Part shown: one piece after another, positions 26,975-33,440 of the stretch | Position numbering within the stretch: position 1 is the stretch's first letter | How the letters are laid out: every line of letters begins with the position of its first letter | Assembly (NCBI GenBank): GCA_963816955.1 | Contig: CAWFME010000004.1 | Coordinates: 372,001-436,000, forward strand | DNA: 64,000 nucleotides | From: DATFQI01 sp963816955 | GTDB taxonomy: Bacteria; Actinomycetota; Thermoleophilia; Solirubrobacterales; Solirubrobacteraceae | Direction: 5' to 3' | Translations under genes and position numbers: made by a program | Notes under the pieces: generated by a model | What the model saw: only the letters and a program-made list of their open reading frames with translations | Told to the model about the DNA's origin: nothing | Database searches by the model: none

Positions 26975-27868
26975 CTAGATCTTGCGGCGCCGCGCGCGGT
27001 CCGGCGGCGGGCGGCGCCGCCGGCGGCGCGCGCGCTCCTCGCGGCGCAGCTCCTCGAGCACCTCGTCGCTCCACTCGTGCGTGCGCAGGACGCGGTAGCG
27101 CATGCCCGAGATGCGCATGTAGGCGTCGGTCTCCGTCTCGCCGCGGTCGATCAGGTCGCCCGCGTTGAGCATCTCCACCACGGGCAGGTACTCCGAGGCG
27201 AACCACGTGTGCGCGACCTCGCGGCGGTCCATGTAGGAGCCGCGGTCCTGCATGGCGCGAAAGCCCCAGGCCTCGACCGCCTCGGCCAGCCTGCCGAAGT
27301 CCCACGGGTCGCTGACGCGGATCCGGGCGCGCTCCTCGCGCCCCAGCGGCACCCGCTCCCGGAACAGGCGCTCGTGGTCCTTGAGCGGCAAGTCGCCGAC
27401 CCGCAGGTCGCGGCCGAGCCGCACGCGCGTCTGGACCTCGACCACGTAGGCGTCGATGTCCTCGCGCCCGAGCGACTTGGCGACGGACACGCGATGGTGG
27501 CCGTCACGCACGAAGAACAGGTCGCCGACGCGGTAGAGCGAGATCGGCGGGAGCGACTCGCCGCGCCGCTGCGCGGCCGCGATCCGCTCCCAGCGGGAGC
27601 GCAGGCGCGGCGACGTCGGCCGGAAGCCGCGGTCGAAGTCGGCGGCCCGGTCGACCGTGCCAACGATCGCGTCGAGCGGCACGACCTGCAGCCCATGGTC
27701 CTCGCGCCCGATCACGCCGAGCGCCTCCACGACCTCCTCGAAGGGGAGGATCAGCGCGACGTCGTCGGGCTCGCGCCGCAGCCGCCGGCCGATGTCGGCC
27801 AGCAGGCGCGCGCGGCGCGCGCGCGAGAAGTCGCCCTGTGCGTCGGCTTGGGAGAACCCGGAGGACAC
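26975..27868 (-). CDS. ParB-like nuclease-domain protein
   Basis: 297 aa. A central ParB N-terminal-like domain contains the characteristic RDGHHRVSVAKSLG segment (about 130-143) preceded by PPISLYRVGD. The C-terminal tail is highly basic (RARRRRRRPPPDRARRRKI), suitable for nucleic-acid contact. There is no HTH as in true ParB, so it is not a canonical partition protein; related proteins are often annotated as sulfiredoxin/ParB-fold. Its stop touches the GTG of the hydrolase gene. Confidence 0.75.
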   Translation of the reverse strand: MSSGFSQADAQGDFSRARRARLLADIGRRLRREPDDVALILPFEEVVEALGVIGREDHGLQVVPLDAIVGTVDRAADFDRGFRPTSPRLRSRWERIAAAQRRGESLPPISLYRVGDLFFVRDGHHRVSVAKSLGREDIDAYVVEVQTRVRLGRDLRVGDLPLKDHERLFRERVPLGREERARIRVSDPWDFGRLAEAVEAWGFRAMQDRGSYMDRREVAHTWFASEYLPVVEMLNAGDLIDRGETETDAYMRISGMRYRVLRTHEWSDEVLEELRREERARRRRRRPPPDRARRRKI

Positions 27869-27912
27869 GGGTCCATTATGGGGAGCGGGTCAGTCGTTCC
27901 GTGAACGACGCG

Positions 27913-28257
27913 CTACGCGGAGAGCGCCTCGTCGACCGACGAGGTGAGCGTGAAGACGCCGTCGAGGCCGGTGATCTTGAACGTCTTGGTGATCGCCTCG
28001 GTGTCGGAGACGACCAGCAGTGCGCCCCCGCGCAGCTTCAGCCGCCGGTGCGCGCCGATCAGCACCCCGAGGCTGGAGGAGTCGATGAACGTCGTCTCGG
28101 AGAGGTCCACGACCAGCCGCGAGCGCCCGGCGTCGATCAGCGCCGACATGCGCTGCTTGAACTCGGGCGCCGTGAACAGGTCGATCTCGCCCGTGACCGC
28201 GATCACGTGCGTGTCGTCATCGACCTTCCGGTCTGAGATCTCGAACTCGACGGCCAT
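27913..28257 (-). CDS. STAS-domain anti-sigma factor antagonist
   Basis: 114 aa, a single STAS domain like RsbV/SpoIIAA. The phosphorylatable serine lies in TTFIDSSSLGVL (about 57-68). In the family the unphosphorylated form binds the anti-sigma kinase and frees the sigma factor. It follows two HATPase genes on the same strand (36 bases after the degenerate copy), so it is probably the antagonist of that kinase. GGGTAG lies 12 bases before its ATG. Confidence 0.92.
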   Translation of the reverse strand: MAVEFEISDRKVDDDTHVIAVTGEIDLFTAPEFKQRMSALIDAGRSRLVVDLSETTFIDSSSLGVLIGAHRRLKLRGGALLVVSDTEAITKTFKITGLDGVFTLTSSVDEALSA

Positions 28258-28269
28258 GTCCGCGCGGAG

Positions 28270-28275
28270 TCCTAC
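28270..28275 (-). promoter_or_regulatory. GGGTAG box upstream of STAS gene
   Basis: On the minus strand GGTTGGGTAG ends 12 bases before the ATG at 28257. The same GGTTGGGTA with equal spacing precedes the STAS gene at 41377. It resembles the -10 of sigma-B-type promoters; the -35 is weak (GCGT 17 bases upstream). Confidence 0.4.
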
Positions 28276-28292
28276 CCAACCACGCGCGGGTC

Positions 28293-28700
28293 CTACGCGG
28301 TGGTGGCGGCGTAGGCGAGACGGACGTGCAGGTACTCCTCGCCGCCCTCGGGCGAGACGGTCAGCTCGTCTGCGAGCTGCTCGATGACGTTGCCCACCCC
28401 GGGCACGGCGGCGTCGATGATCAACGCCTGGCCGCCGCCCTCGCGCAGCGGGCCGACGCGCAGCGAGAGCGAGCGCGGGCCCGGCTCCAGCGCGACGTCG
28501 ACTCGGCTGCCGGCCACGTGCGCCGGGGCGCGCGCGGCGATCAGGTCGGCGACGAGCACGGCGTCGTCGAGGCGGTCCAGCGGCAGGTCGGCGCGCGCGG
28601 CCAGCATGCCGACGACGCGGCGCAGCACCGGGCCCACCAGCGGCCCGGCGACGATCGAGACGGTGGTCTGCGCCTCCCCTGCGGGCTGCGGAGCCGTCAT
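28293..28700 (-). CDS. Degenerate HATPase-like protein (anti-sigma kinase paralogue)
   Basis: 135 aa. Its length, position and the pattern of alternating strands (SLSLRVGPL, YLHVRLAYA) fit the GHKL fold of the upstream kinase. The N-box Glu and Asn are absent (DAVLVADLIAARA in place of AVTEACTNVVRHA), and no DxGxG motif is present. ATP binding is unlikely. It overlaps the kinase stop by 4 bases (ATGA), so it is co-translated. It could be a scaffold or dimer partner; this is inference. Confidence 0.65.
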   Translation of the reverse strand: MTAPQPAGEAQTTVSIVAGPLVGPVLRRVVGMLAARADLPLDRLDDAVLVADLIAARAPAHVAGSRVDVALEPGPRSLSLRVGPLREGGGQALIIDAAVPGVGNVIEQLADELTVSPEGGEEYLHVRLAYAATTA

Positions 28701-29149
28701 GCGAGCTCCAGCTGCGGCCCGCGGTGGAAGGCCATCCGCAGCCGGGCGCCGTTGTCGGGGATCTGCTCGATCTCGAAGGAGTGCGAGAGCGCGGCGATCA
28801 GCGGCAGTCCGAGGCCCGGGCCGGTGCTGTCCGAGCTGGGCCCGAGCCCGCGGCCCTGGTCCGTCACGACGACCAGCAGCGTGTTGCCCTCCGGGCGGAT
28901 GAGGATCTCGACGGGCCCGGGGTCACCGTCGGCGTAGGCGTGGCGGACGACGTTCGTGCACGCCTCGGTCACCGCGAGGCGCATGTCCTCGATCACCGGG
29001 TCGGGCAGCTGCAGCGCCTCCGCGAAGGCGCCCAGGACATGCCGGACCACGGCGACGTTCTCGGGCCGCGCGGGGAGGGTCAGGCGGACGTCAGAGCCGC
29101 TGTCCTGCTCCGCCTCGCCGAGCCCTGGCGAGGAACGATCTTCTGTCAT
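28697..29149 (-). CDS. Anti-sigma kinase (RsbW/SpoIIAB-like GHKL ATPase)
   Basis: 150 aa from the ATG at 29149. GHKL motifs: N-box AVTEACTNVVRHAY, G1 DQGRGLG, G2 GLGLPLIAAL. In this family the protein binds its sigma factor and phosphorylates the STAS antagonist on Ser/Thr. It heads a three-gene minus-strand operon (kinase, degenerate kinase, STAS). A TTG at 29155 in the same frame is a less likely start. Divergent from another STAS gene. Confidence 0.9.
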   Translation of the reverse strand: MTEDRSSPGLGEAEQDSGSDVRLTLPARPENVAVVRHVLGAFAEALQLPDPVIEDMRLAVTEACTNVVRHAYADGDPGPVEILIRPEGNTLLVVVTDQGRGLGPSSDSTGPGLGLPLIAALSHSFEIEQIPDNGARLRMAFHRGPQLELA

Positions 29150-29325
29150 AGACAATGGTCGCTGTACCCAGCCTCGGAGCGGCCCTAACCGAGCGGGCGG
29201 GCCGCGTAGACCACTGTCGGATGTTCGGCCATTGTGGTTCGAAGCATGACATGATCACCGGACCGGGCGAGCGATCCCGTGCATCGTTGCGCGATGGTCC
29301 TCCCGAGGAGCGAGCACCCCTGGCC

Positions 29326-29730
29326 ATGAACGAGGGTCACCGGCTGCATGAAGCACGCGTCGAGGGCGGCGTGGAGCCTTCGGGCGCCTTCACGGTCGAG
29401 CCCCGGCCGGCCCCTCCCGGCATCTGCCTGGTCGAGCTCTCGGGCGAGCTGGACATCGCCGCCACGTCTCCGGTGCGCTCTTGCGTCGACGAGGCCGCCG
29501 GGACGCGCGGGCTCGTGCTCGACCTGTCGGGCGCGACGTTCCTGGACTCCTCGATGCTCAAGGAGCTGCTGCGCGCCAACGCCGAGCTCGCCCGCTACGA
29601 CACGCCGCTCGTGCTGGCGGGCATCCCGCCCGCCGTGCGCCGCGTGCTCGACCTCACCCGCACGACCGAGCTGTTCACGCTCGCCGACGACCGCGCGGCG
29701 GGCGTCGCGCTGCTCGATCGCTGGACCTAG
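29326..29730 (+). CDS. STAS-domain anti-sigma factor antagonist
   Basis: 134 aa. The STAS domain spans about residues 20-130 with LSGELDIAAT and the phospho-site SGATFLDSSMLKELL. The ATG at 29326 is preceded by a loosely spaced GAGGAG. It is divergent from the kinase operon, so it may be a second input into the same kinase. The stop overlaps the convergent DUF1360 gene by 4 bases. Confidence 0.88.
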   Translation: MNEGHRLHEARVEGGVEPSGAFTVEPRPAPPGICLVELSGELDIAATSPVRSCVDEAAGTRGLVLDLSGATFLDSSMLKELLRANAELARYDTPLVLAGIPPAVRRVLDLTRTTELFTLADDRAAGVALLDRWT

Positions 29731-30233
29731 GCCGCCCGCGGGCCGGCGGCCACCGGCGGCGGCGTGGTGCGCTGGGTCGCGCGCTCCTGGGCCGTGGCGC
29801 GGGCGCAGAGCCACGTGAAGCCGGCGTGCAGGAAGTCGTTGCCCGCCGAGCCGGCGAGCACCGTGTTGACGGTGCGCGCGGTCGCGGGCGCGTGCAGGCG
29901 CAGGCCGACGAGCGCGAGTGCGGTCCACGCGCCCGTGCAGCGCGTGCACGTGAGCAGCTCCCCGACGGCGTAGCGCAGGCGCCGCCCACGCGGCCGGCGG
30001 CCCCCGCCGGGCTTCTCCTCCACGAACGGCTGGCGGATCCAGGTCTCGACCTTCTCGTGCACGATCAGCTTCGAGAGCGTGAACGTCGCGGCCGCCAGAG
30101 CCGGGATCTCCATGGCCGGAATCGGCTCGCGGCGGCGCGCCGAGAGCGCGGTGCCGGCGAGCAGGGCCGCGTAGGTCGTGCTCAGCAGCGCGTAGTCGGT
30201 CGCCTCGGTCGGCGTCTGGGAGACGGGGCGCAC
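29727..30233 (-). CDS. DUF1360 membrane protein
   Basis: 168 aa. Pattern of the DUF1360 family: membrane helices near residues 14-30, 40-60 and 100-120, a conserved LSKLIVHEKV segment, an FVEE region and a CxxC (GELLTCTRCTGAW). The Bacillus homologue is a sporulation-associated protein of unknown activity, but no sporulation is implied here. The C-terminal 20 residues are Pro/Arg-rich. Confidence 0.78.
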   Translation of the reverse strand: MRPVSQTPTEATDYALLSTTYAALLAGTALSARRREPIPAMEIPALAAATFTLSKLIVHEKVETWIRQPFVEEKPGGGRRPRGRRLRYAVGELLTCTRCTGAWTALALVGLRLHAPATARTVNTVLAGSAGNDFLHAGFTWLCARATAQERATQRTTPPPVAAGPRAA

Positions 30234-30235
30234 GC

Positions 30236-30358
30236 TCAGATCGGCCGCGGATTGGGGTCCGGCGGGAGCGGCGTGGGCGCCGGCCCCGGGGCAGGCGGGG
30301 CGGGGGGCCGCGGGTCGGGCGCGGGCGGGCCGGGTGCTGGGACGCCGGGGGCGGTCAT
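30236..30358 (-). CDS. Small proline-rich peptide
   Basis: 40 codons from the ATG at 30358: almost only Pro, Ala, Gly, Asp, Arg (PAPGPPAPDPRPPAPPAPGP). Composition alone would be weak evidence in this genome. However, a GGTT-17-GGGTAC promoter-like pair ends 9 bases before the ATG. It would start a short or leaderless transcript. Compare the proline-rich ORF at 53414-53617. Confidence 0.35.
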   Translation of the reverse strand: MTAPGVPAPGPPAPDPRPPAPPAPGPAPTPLPPDPNPRPI

Positions 30359-30367
30359 GTGGCGGGC

Positions 30368-30394
30368 GTACCCGCGCCGGCCGTTAACGCAACC
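30368..30394 (-). promoter_or_regulatory. Sigma-B-type promoter candidate GGTT-17-GGGTAC
   Basis: On the minus strand GGTT (30394-30391) and GGGTAC (30373-30368) are 17 bases apart, matching GNNT-N(14-17)-GGGTAC. The ATG at 30358 lies 9 bases after the -10. Confidence 0.45.
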
Positions 30395-30532
30395 GGGGCG
30401 CCGCTGGGCGCCCCGGTCGATGAGGAGGAGGGTCCGTCTCGTCCCGCCGCGGAAGAGTGGAGGGCATCCGCGAAGCGTGACGCTCCGTACATGCCCCGGC
30501 CCGCTGCCGCTCAAACCGTCTCGGGCGAACGG

Positions 30533-30826
30533 TCAGCTCGAGCGAGCGGAATCGGGCGCGGTGGCCTCCGGCCCGGGGTCGCCGACGCGCGGCGTCTGGT
30601 CGCCGTCGGCGCCTTCGGAGCGGCCCTCTTCCCCGGTCGCGTCGGAGTGTTGCGTGGTGTCGCCGAGCGCCGACTCGTCGGGCGAGGCGATCCCGGCCGG
30701 GGTGCCCTCCTGGCCCGGGTCGGCGGGCCCCGCCTTGCCCGAGCGCTTGGTCGCGTTGAGCACGAAGAAGGTGACGAAGCCGGTCACGAGCAGCAGCACG
30801 ATGATGGCGGCGATGACGTAGCCCAT
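30533..30826 (-). CDS. Small single-pass membrane protein with acidic tail
   Basis: 97 aa. Residues 3-25 are a membrane helix (AAIIVLLLVTGFVTFFVL), followed by a positively charged stop-transfer (NATKRSGK) and a hydrophilic, Asp/Glu/Ser/Gly-rich, probably disordered tail of 65 residues. No known family. A strong sigma-B-type promoter candidate lies just upstream, and the gene is divergent from the DJ-1/PfpI gene, so it is probably a stress-induced membrane peptide. Confidence 0.7.
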   Translation of the reverse strand: MGYVIAAIIVLLLVTGFVTFFVLNATKRSGKAGPADPGQEGTPAGIASPDESALGDTTQHSDATGEEGRSEGADGDQTPRVGDPGPEATAPDSARSS

Positions 30827-30835
30827 GCTCCGGCG

Positions 30836-30862
30836 CTACCCGGCGCGTCGCCGCCGGTAAAC
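30836..30862 (-). promoter_or_regulatory. Sigma-B-type promoter candidate GTTT-17-GGGTAG
   Basis: GTTT (30862-30859) and GGGTAG (30841-30836) on the minus strand are exactly 17 bases apart, as in the csbD-like promoter at 33033. The spacer starts ACCGGCGG in both. The -10 ends 9 bases before the ATG at 30826. Confidence 0.6.
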
Positions 30863-30875
30863 GGCGCGTGGCGCT

Positions 30876-30881
30876 GGGTAG
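30876..30881 (+). promoter_or_regulatory. GGGTAG box upstream of DJ-1/PfpI gene
   Basis: GGGTAG 41 bases before the ATG at 30923. GGTAAAC at 30856-30862 is a possible -35 and overlaps the GTTTACC -35 of the divergent promoter, so the two may be co-regulated. Confidence 0.45.
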
Positions 30882-30922
30882 GTCCGAGGAGAACCCGCAC
30901 CTTCGAACCAAGGAGTGATCGC

Positions 30923-31501
30923 ATGGCTTCCGAGAAGCTCTCCGGCAAGCGCGTCGCCTTCCTCGTGGCCCCCGAGGGCATCGAGCAGATCGAGCTGACC
31001 GAGCCCTGGAAGGCCGTCGAGCAGGCGGGCGGCACGCCCGAGCTGCTGTCGACCGAGTCCGGCGAGGTGCAGGCCTTCAACCACCTCGACAAGGCCGACA
31101 CGTTCACGGTCGACCGCACGGTCTCCGAGGCCGACGCGTCCGAGTACGACGGCCTCGTGCTCCCCGGCGGCGTCGCCAACCCGGACAACCTGCGCATGGA
31201 CGAGGACGCCGTCGCCTTCGTGCGCGCGTTCTTCGAGCAGGCCAAGCCCGTGGCCGCGATCTGCCACGCCCCGTGGACGCTGATCGAGGCCGACGTCGTC
31301 AAGGGCCGCAAGCTCACCTCGTGGCCCTCGCTGCAGACCGACCTGCGCAACGCGGGCGCCAACTGGGTCGACGAGGAGGTCGTCGTCGACCAGGGCCTCG
31401 TGACCTCGCGCAAGCCCGACGACCTCGAGGCGTTCTGCGCCAAGGCCGTCGAGGAGATCTGCGAGGGCGAGCACGCCGCCCAGGCGCAGAGCGTCCAGTG
31501 A
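30923..31501 (+). CDS. DJ-1/PfpI-family protein
   Basis: 192 aa. Class I amidotransferase-like fold with the nucleophilic elbow AAICHAPWTL (Cys near 114), an upstream LVLPGGVANPD and an N-terminal acidic residue in VAPEGIEQIELT. Members are stress-response proteases, glyoxalases or deglycases; the exact activity is not readable. Ribosome site AAGGAG 8 bases upstream. Overlaps the HAD gene by 4 bases (GTGA). Confidence 0.9.
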   Translation: MASEKLSGKRVAFLVAPEGIEQIELTEPWKAVEQAGGTPELLSTESGEVQAFNHLDKADTFTVDRTVSEADASEYDGLVLPGGVANPDNLRMDEDAVAFVRAFFEQAKPVAAICHAPWTLIEADVVKGRKLTSWPSLQTDLRNAGANWVDEEVVVDQGLVTSRKPDDLEAFCAKAVEEICEGEHAAQAQSVQ

Positions 31502-32151
31502 GCAAGCCTGCGGCGATCCTGGACGTCGACGGGACGCTCGTCGACACGAACTACCAGCATGCGATCGCGTGGTACCGGGCGTTCCGCCAACACGGGGTGG
31601 TGCTGCCGATCTGGCGCATCCACCGCCACATCGGCATGGGCGGCGACCAGCTGGTCGCCGCCCTCGTGTCCGAGGATTGGGACGCCGAGTACGGCGAGGA
31701 CGCCCGCGCGGCCGAGAAGGCGCTCTACATGTCGCTGATGCCGGAGGTCGAGCCGCTCGAGGGCGCCCGCGATCTGATCGCGGACCTGCGCGAGGCCGGC
31801 CACCCGGTCGTGCTCGCCTCCTCGGCCAAGCCCGACGAGGTCGACCACTACCTCGACCTGCTCGACGCGCGCGGCCTGGTCGACGGCTGGACCACCTCGG
31901 GTGACGTGCAGCAGACCAAGCCCGAGCCCGACCTCGTCGCCGCCGCCGTGGAGAAGGCGGGCGGCGGGAAGGCCGTGATGGTCGGGGACTCCACCTGGGA
32001 CTGCGAGTCAGCCAAGCGGGCGGGCCTGCAGACGATCGGCGTGCTGATGGGGGGCTTCAGCGAGCAGGAGCTGCTCGACGCCGGGGCGGCGTGCGTGTTC
32101 GACTCGCTGGTCGCGGTGCGCGAGAACCTGGCGGAGACGCCGCTCGGGTGA
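31498..32151 (+). CDS. HAD-superfamily phosphatase
   Basis: 217 aa. Motif I LDVDGTLVDTN (nucleophile Asp and acid Asp), motif II SSAK, motif III K in QTKPEPD, motif IV VGDSTWDCESA. An alpha-helical cap (about 20-80) makes it a subclass I enzyme of the phosphoglycolate phosphatase/beta-phosphoglucomutase group. Substrate unknown. The GTG overlaps the DJ-1/PfpI stop, so it is translationally coupled; a role in damaged-metabolite repair with its neighbour is speculative. Confidence 0.88.
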   Translation: MSKPAAILDVDGTLVDTNYQHAIAWYRAFRQHGVVLPIWRIHRHIGMGGDQLVAALVSEDWDAEYGEDARAAEKALYMSLMPEVEPLEGARDLIADLREAGHPVVLASSAKPDEVDHYLDLLDARGLVDGWTTSGDVQQTKPEPDLVAAAVEKAGGGKAVMVGDSTWDCESAKRAGLQTIGVLMGGFSEQELLDAGAACVFDSLVAVRENLAETPLG

Positions 32152-32217
32152 CCGCGCACTGGAGCCTCCGTTCGCTCGACCGGTAGGGTGCGTCGTGAGG
32201 AAGCGACGACCACCCGC

Positions 32218-33024
32218 ATGAGCACCGAACCCGTACGACGGCCCACGGATGCCGTCAAGGACGCGGATGGGCCGGGGGTGAGCCGTGCCGCCCAGGACAG
32301 GCGGCTGCTCATCCGCTACCACCGCCATGGAGACCAGTCAGCCCGCGAGGAGCTGGTGCAACGCCTGCTCCCGCTGGCGCGGCGGATGGCGCGCCGTTAC
32401 CGGCGCTCGGACGAGCCGCTCGACGACCTCATCCAGGTCGCCACGCTCGGCCTGATCAAGGCGATCGACCGCTTCGACCCCGCGCGCGAGACGGCCTTCT
32501 CCTCCTACGCCGTGCCGACGATGCTCGGCGAGCTCAAGCGCTACTTCCGCGACAACGGCTGGGCGGTGCACGTCCCGCGCGGGATGCAGGAGCGGGTGAT
32601 GCAGGTCGACAACTGCGTCAAGGACCTCTCGCGCAAGATCGGGCGCTCGCCGTCGGTGCACGAGATCGGCACCGCGCTGAACCTCACGACGGAGCAGGTG
32701 CTCGAGGCGATGGAGGCCGCGTCGGCCTACGACGCCGTCTCGCTCGAGTCCTACCGCTTCGGCGACGAGGGCGACGGCGAGACCTACGCGGAGTCGATCG
32801 GCTTCGAGGACGACCGCTTCGAGCTCGTGGAGTACGGCGCGACGATCGCGCCCACCTTGCAGGCGCTGCCCGCGCGAGACCGGATCGTCCTGCACCTGCG
32901 CTTCGTCGAGGACCTCACGCAGGCGGAGATCGCCGAGCGCGTCGGCGTCTCCCAGATGCACGTCTCGCGCCTGATCCGGCGCGCGCTCGAGCGGCTGCGC
33001 ACCGTCGCCGAGCACACGGGCTGA
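32218..33024 (+). CDS. RNA polymerase sigma factor, SigB/SigF/SigG type
   Basis: 268 aa, second paralogue. Regions 2 (EPLDDLIQVATLGLIKAIDRF), 3 (GRSPSVHEIGTALNL) and 4 (TQAEIAERVGVSQMHVSRL) are all present. Close to the sigma factors at 23625 and 53627 but with a different region 3-4 linker. The ATG at 32218 has no strong ribosome site. It sits between the HAD and csbD-like genes, inside the stress island. Confidence 0.92.
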   Translation: MSTEPVRRPTDAVKDADGPGVSRAAQDRRLLIRYHRHGDQSAREELVQRLLPLARRMARRYRRSDEPLDDLIQVATLGLIKAIDRFDPARETAFSSYAVPTMLGELKRYFRDNGWAVHVPRGMQERVMQVDNCVKDLSRKIGRSPSVHEIGTALNLTTEQVLEAMEAASAYDAVSLESYRFGDEGDGETYAESIGFEDDRFELVEYGATIAPTLQALPARDRIVLHLRFVEDLTQAEIAERVGVSQMHVSRLIRRALERLRTVAEHTG

Positions 33025-33032
33025 ACGCCACC

Positions 33033-33059
33033 GTTTGACCGGCGGAAAGGGCCGGGTAG
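33033..33059 (+). promoter_or_regulatory. Sigma-B-type promoter candidate GTTT-17-GGGTAG
   Basis: GTTT at 33033-33036 and GGGTAG at 33054-33059, spacer 17, ending 37 bases before the csbD-like ATG. CsbD is a classical sigma-B target in Bacillus, which adds weight. Confidence 0.65.
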
Positions 33060-33096
33060 GTCAACGGTGACCCTTCCGACACCAGGAGGCACCGAG

Positions 33097-33285
33097 ATGG
33101 GCATCACCGACAAGATCTCAGGACGCGTCAAGAAGGCCGCAGGCGACCTCGCCGACGACCCCTCGCTGCACCGCCAGGGCCGCCAGGAGGAGCGCAAGGG
33201 CGAGGCCAAGGAGGAGCTGGCCCGCGACCAGGAGCGCGCCGACCGCAAGGCCGACGAGGTCGCCAACCTCGAGCGCAAGACGTGA
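33097..33285 (+). CDS. CsbD-family stress protein
   Basis: 62 aa, highly charged helical protein with the CsbD pattern (ITDKISGRVKKAAGDLADD...RQGRQEERKGEAKEEL). CsbD proteins are strongly induced by general stress; their molecular role is unknown. CAGGAGG ribosome site 7 bases upstream. Preceded by a strong sigma-B-type promoter candidate and overlapping a downstream small ORF by 4 bases. Confidence 0.9.
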   Translation: MGITDKISGRVKKAAGDLADDPSLHRQGRQEERKGEAKEELARDQERADRKADEVANLERKT

Positions 33286-33440
33286 GCGAGAGCCCGAAGG
33301 AGTCCGACGAGGGCTACCCCGAGGAGCAGCCGGGCGAGGTCGCCGACGAGGGCGGGCAGGACGATCGCGAGAGCGACACGCCCGACGAGGCCGACCGCGG
33401 CGACGACGGCCAGGCCACGGGCAACCCCCGCTCCGCCTGA
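33282..33440 (+). CDS. Very acidic 52-residue peptide coupled to csbD
   Basis: GTG at 33282 overlaps the csbD-like stop (GTGA). 52 codons: about 40 percent Asp/Glu with Gly/Pro/Ser, no hydrophobic core (ESPKESDEGYPEEQPG at the N-terminus), so it is probably disordered. The coupling and the tidy stop, directly before the convergent phosphatase gene, support it as real. Role unknown; possibly an acidic partner of the basic stress proteins. Confidence 0.6.
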   Translation: MSESPKESDEGYPEEQPGEVADEGGQDDRESDTPDEADRGDDGQATGNPRSA

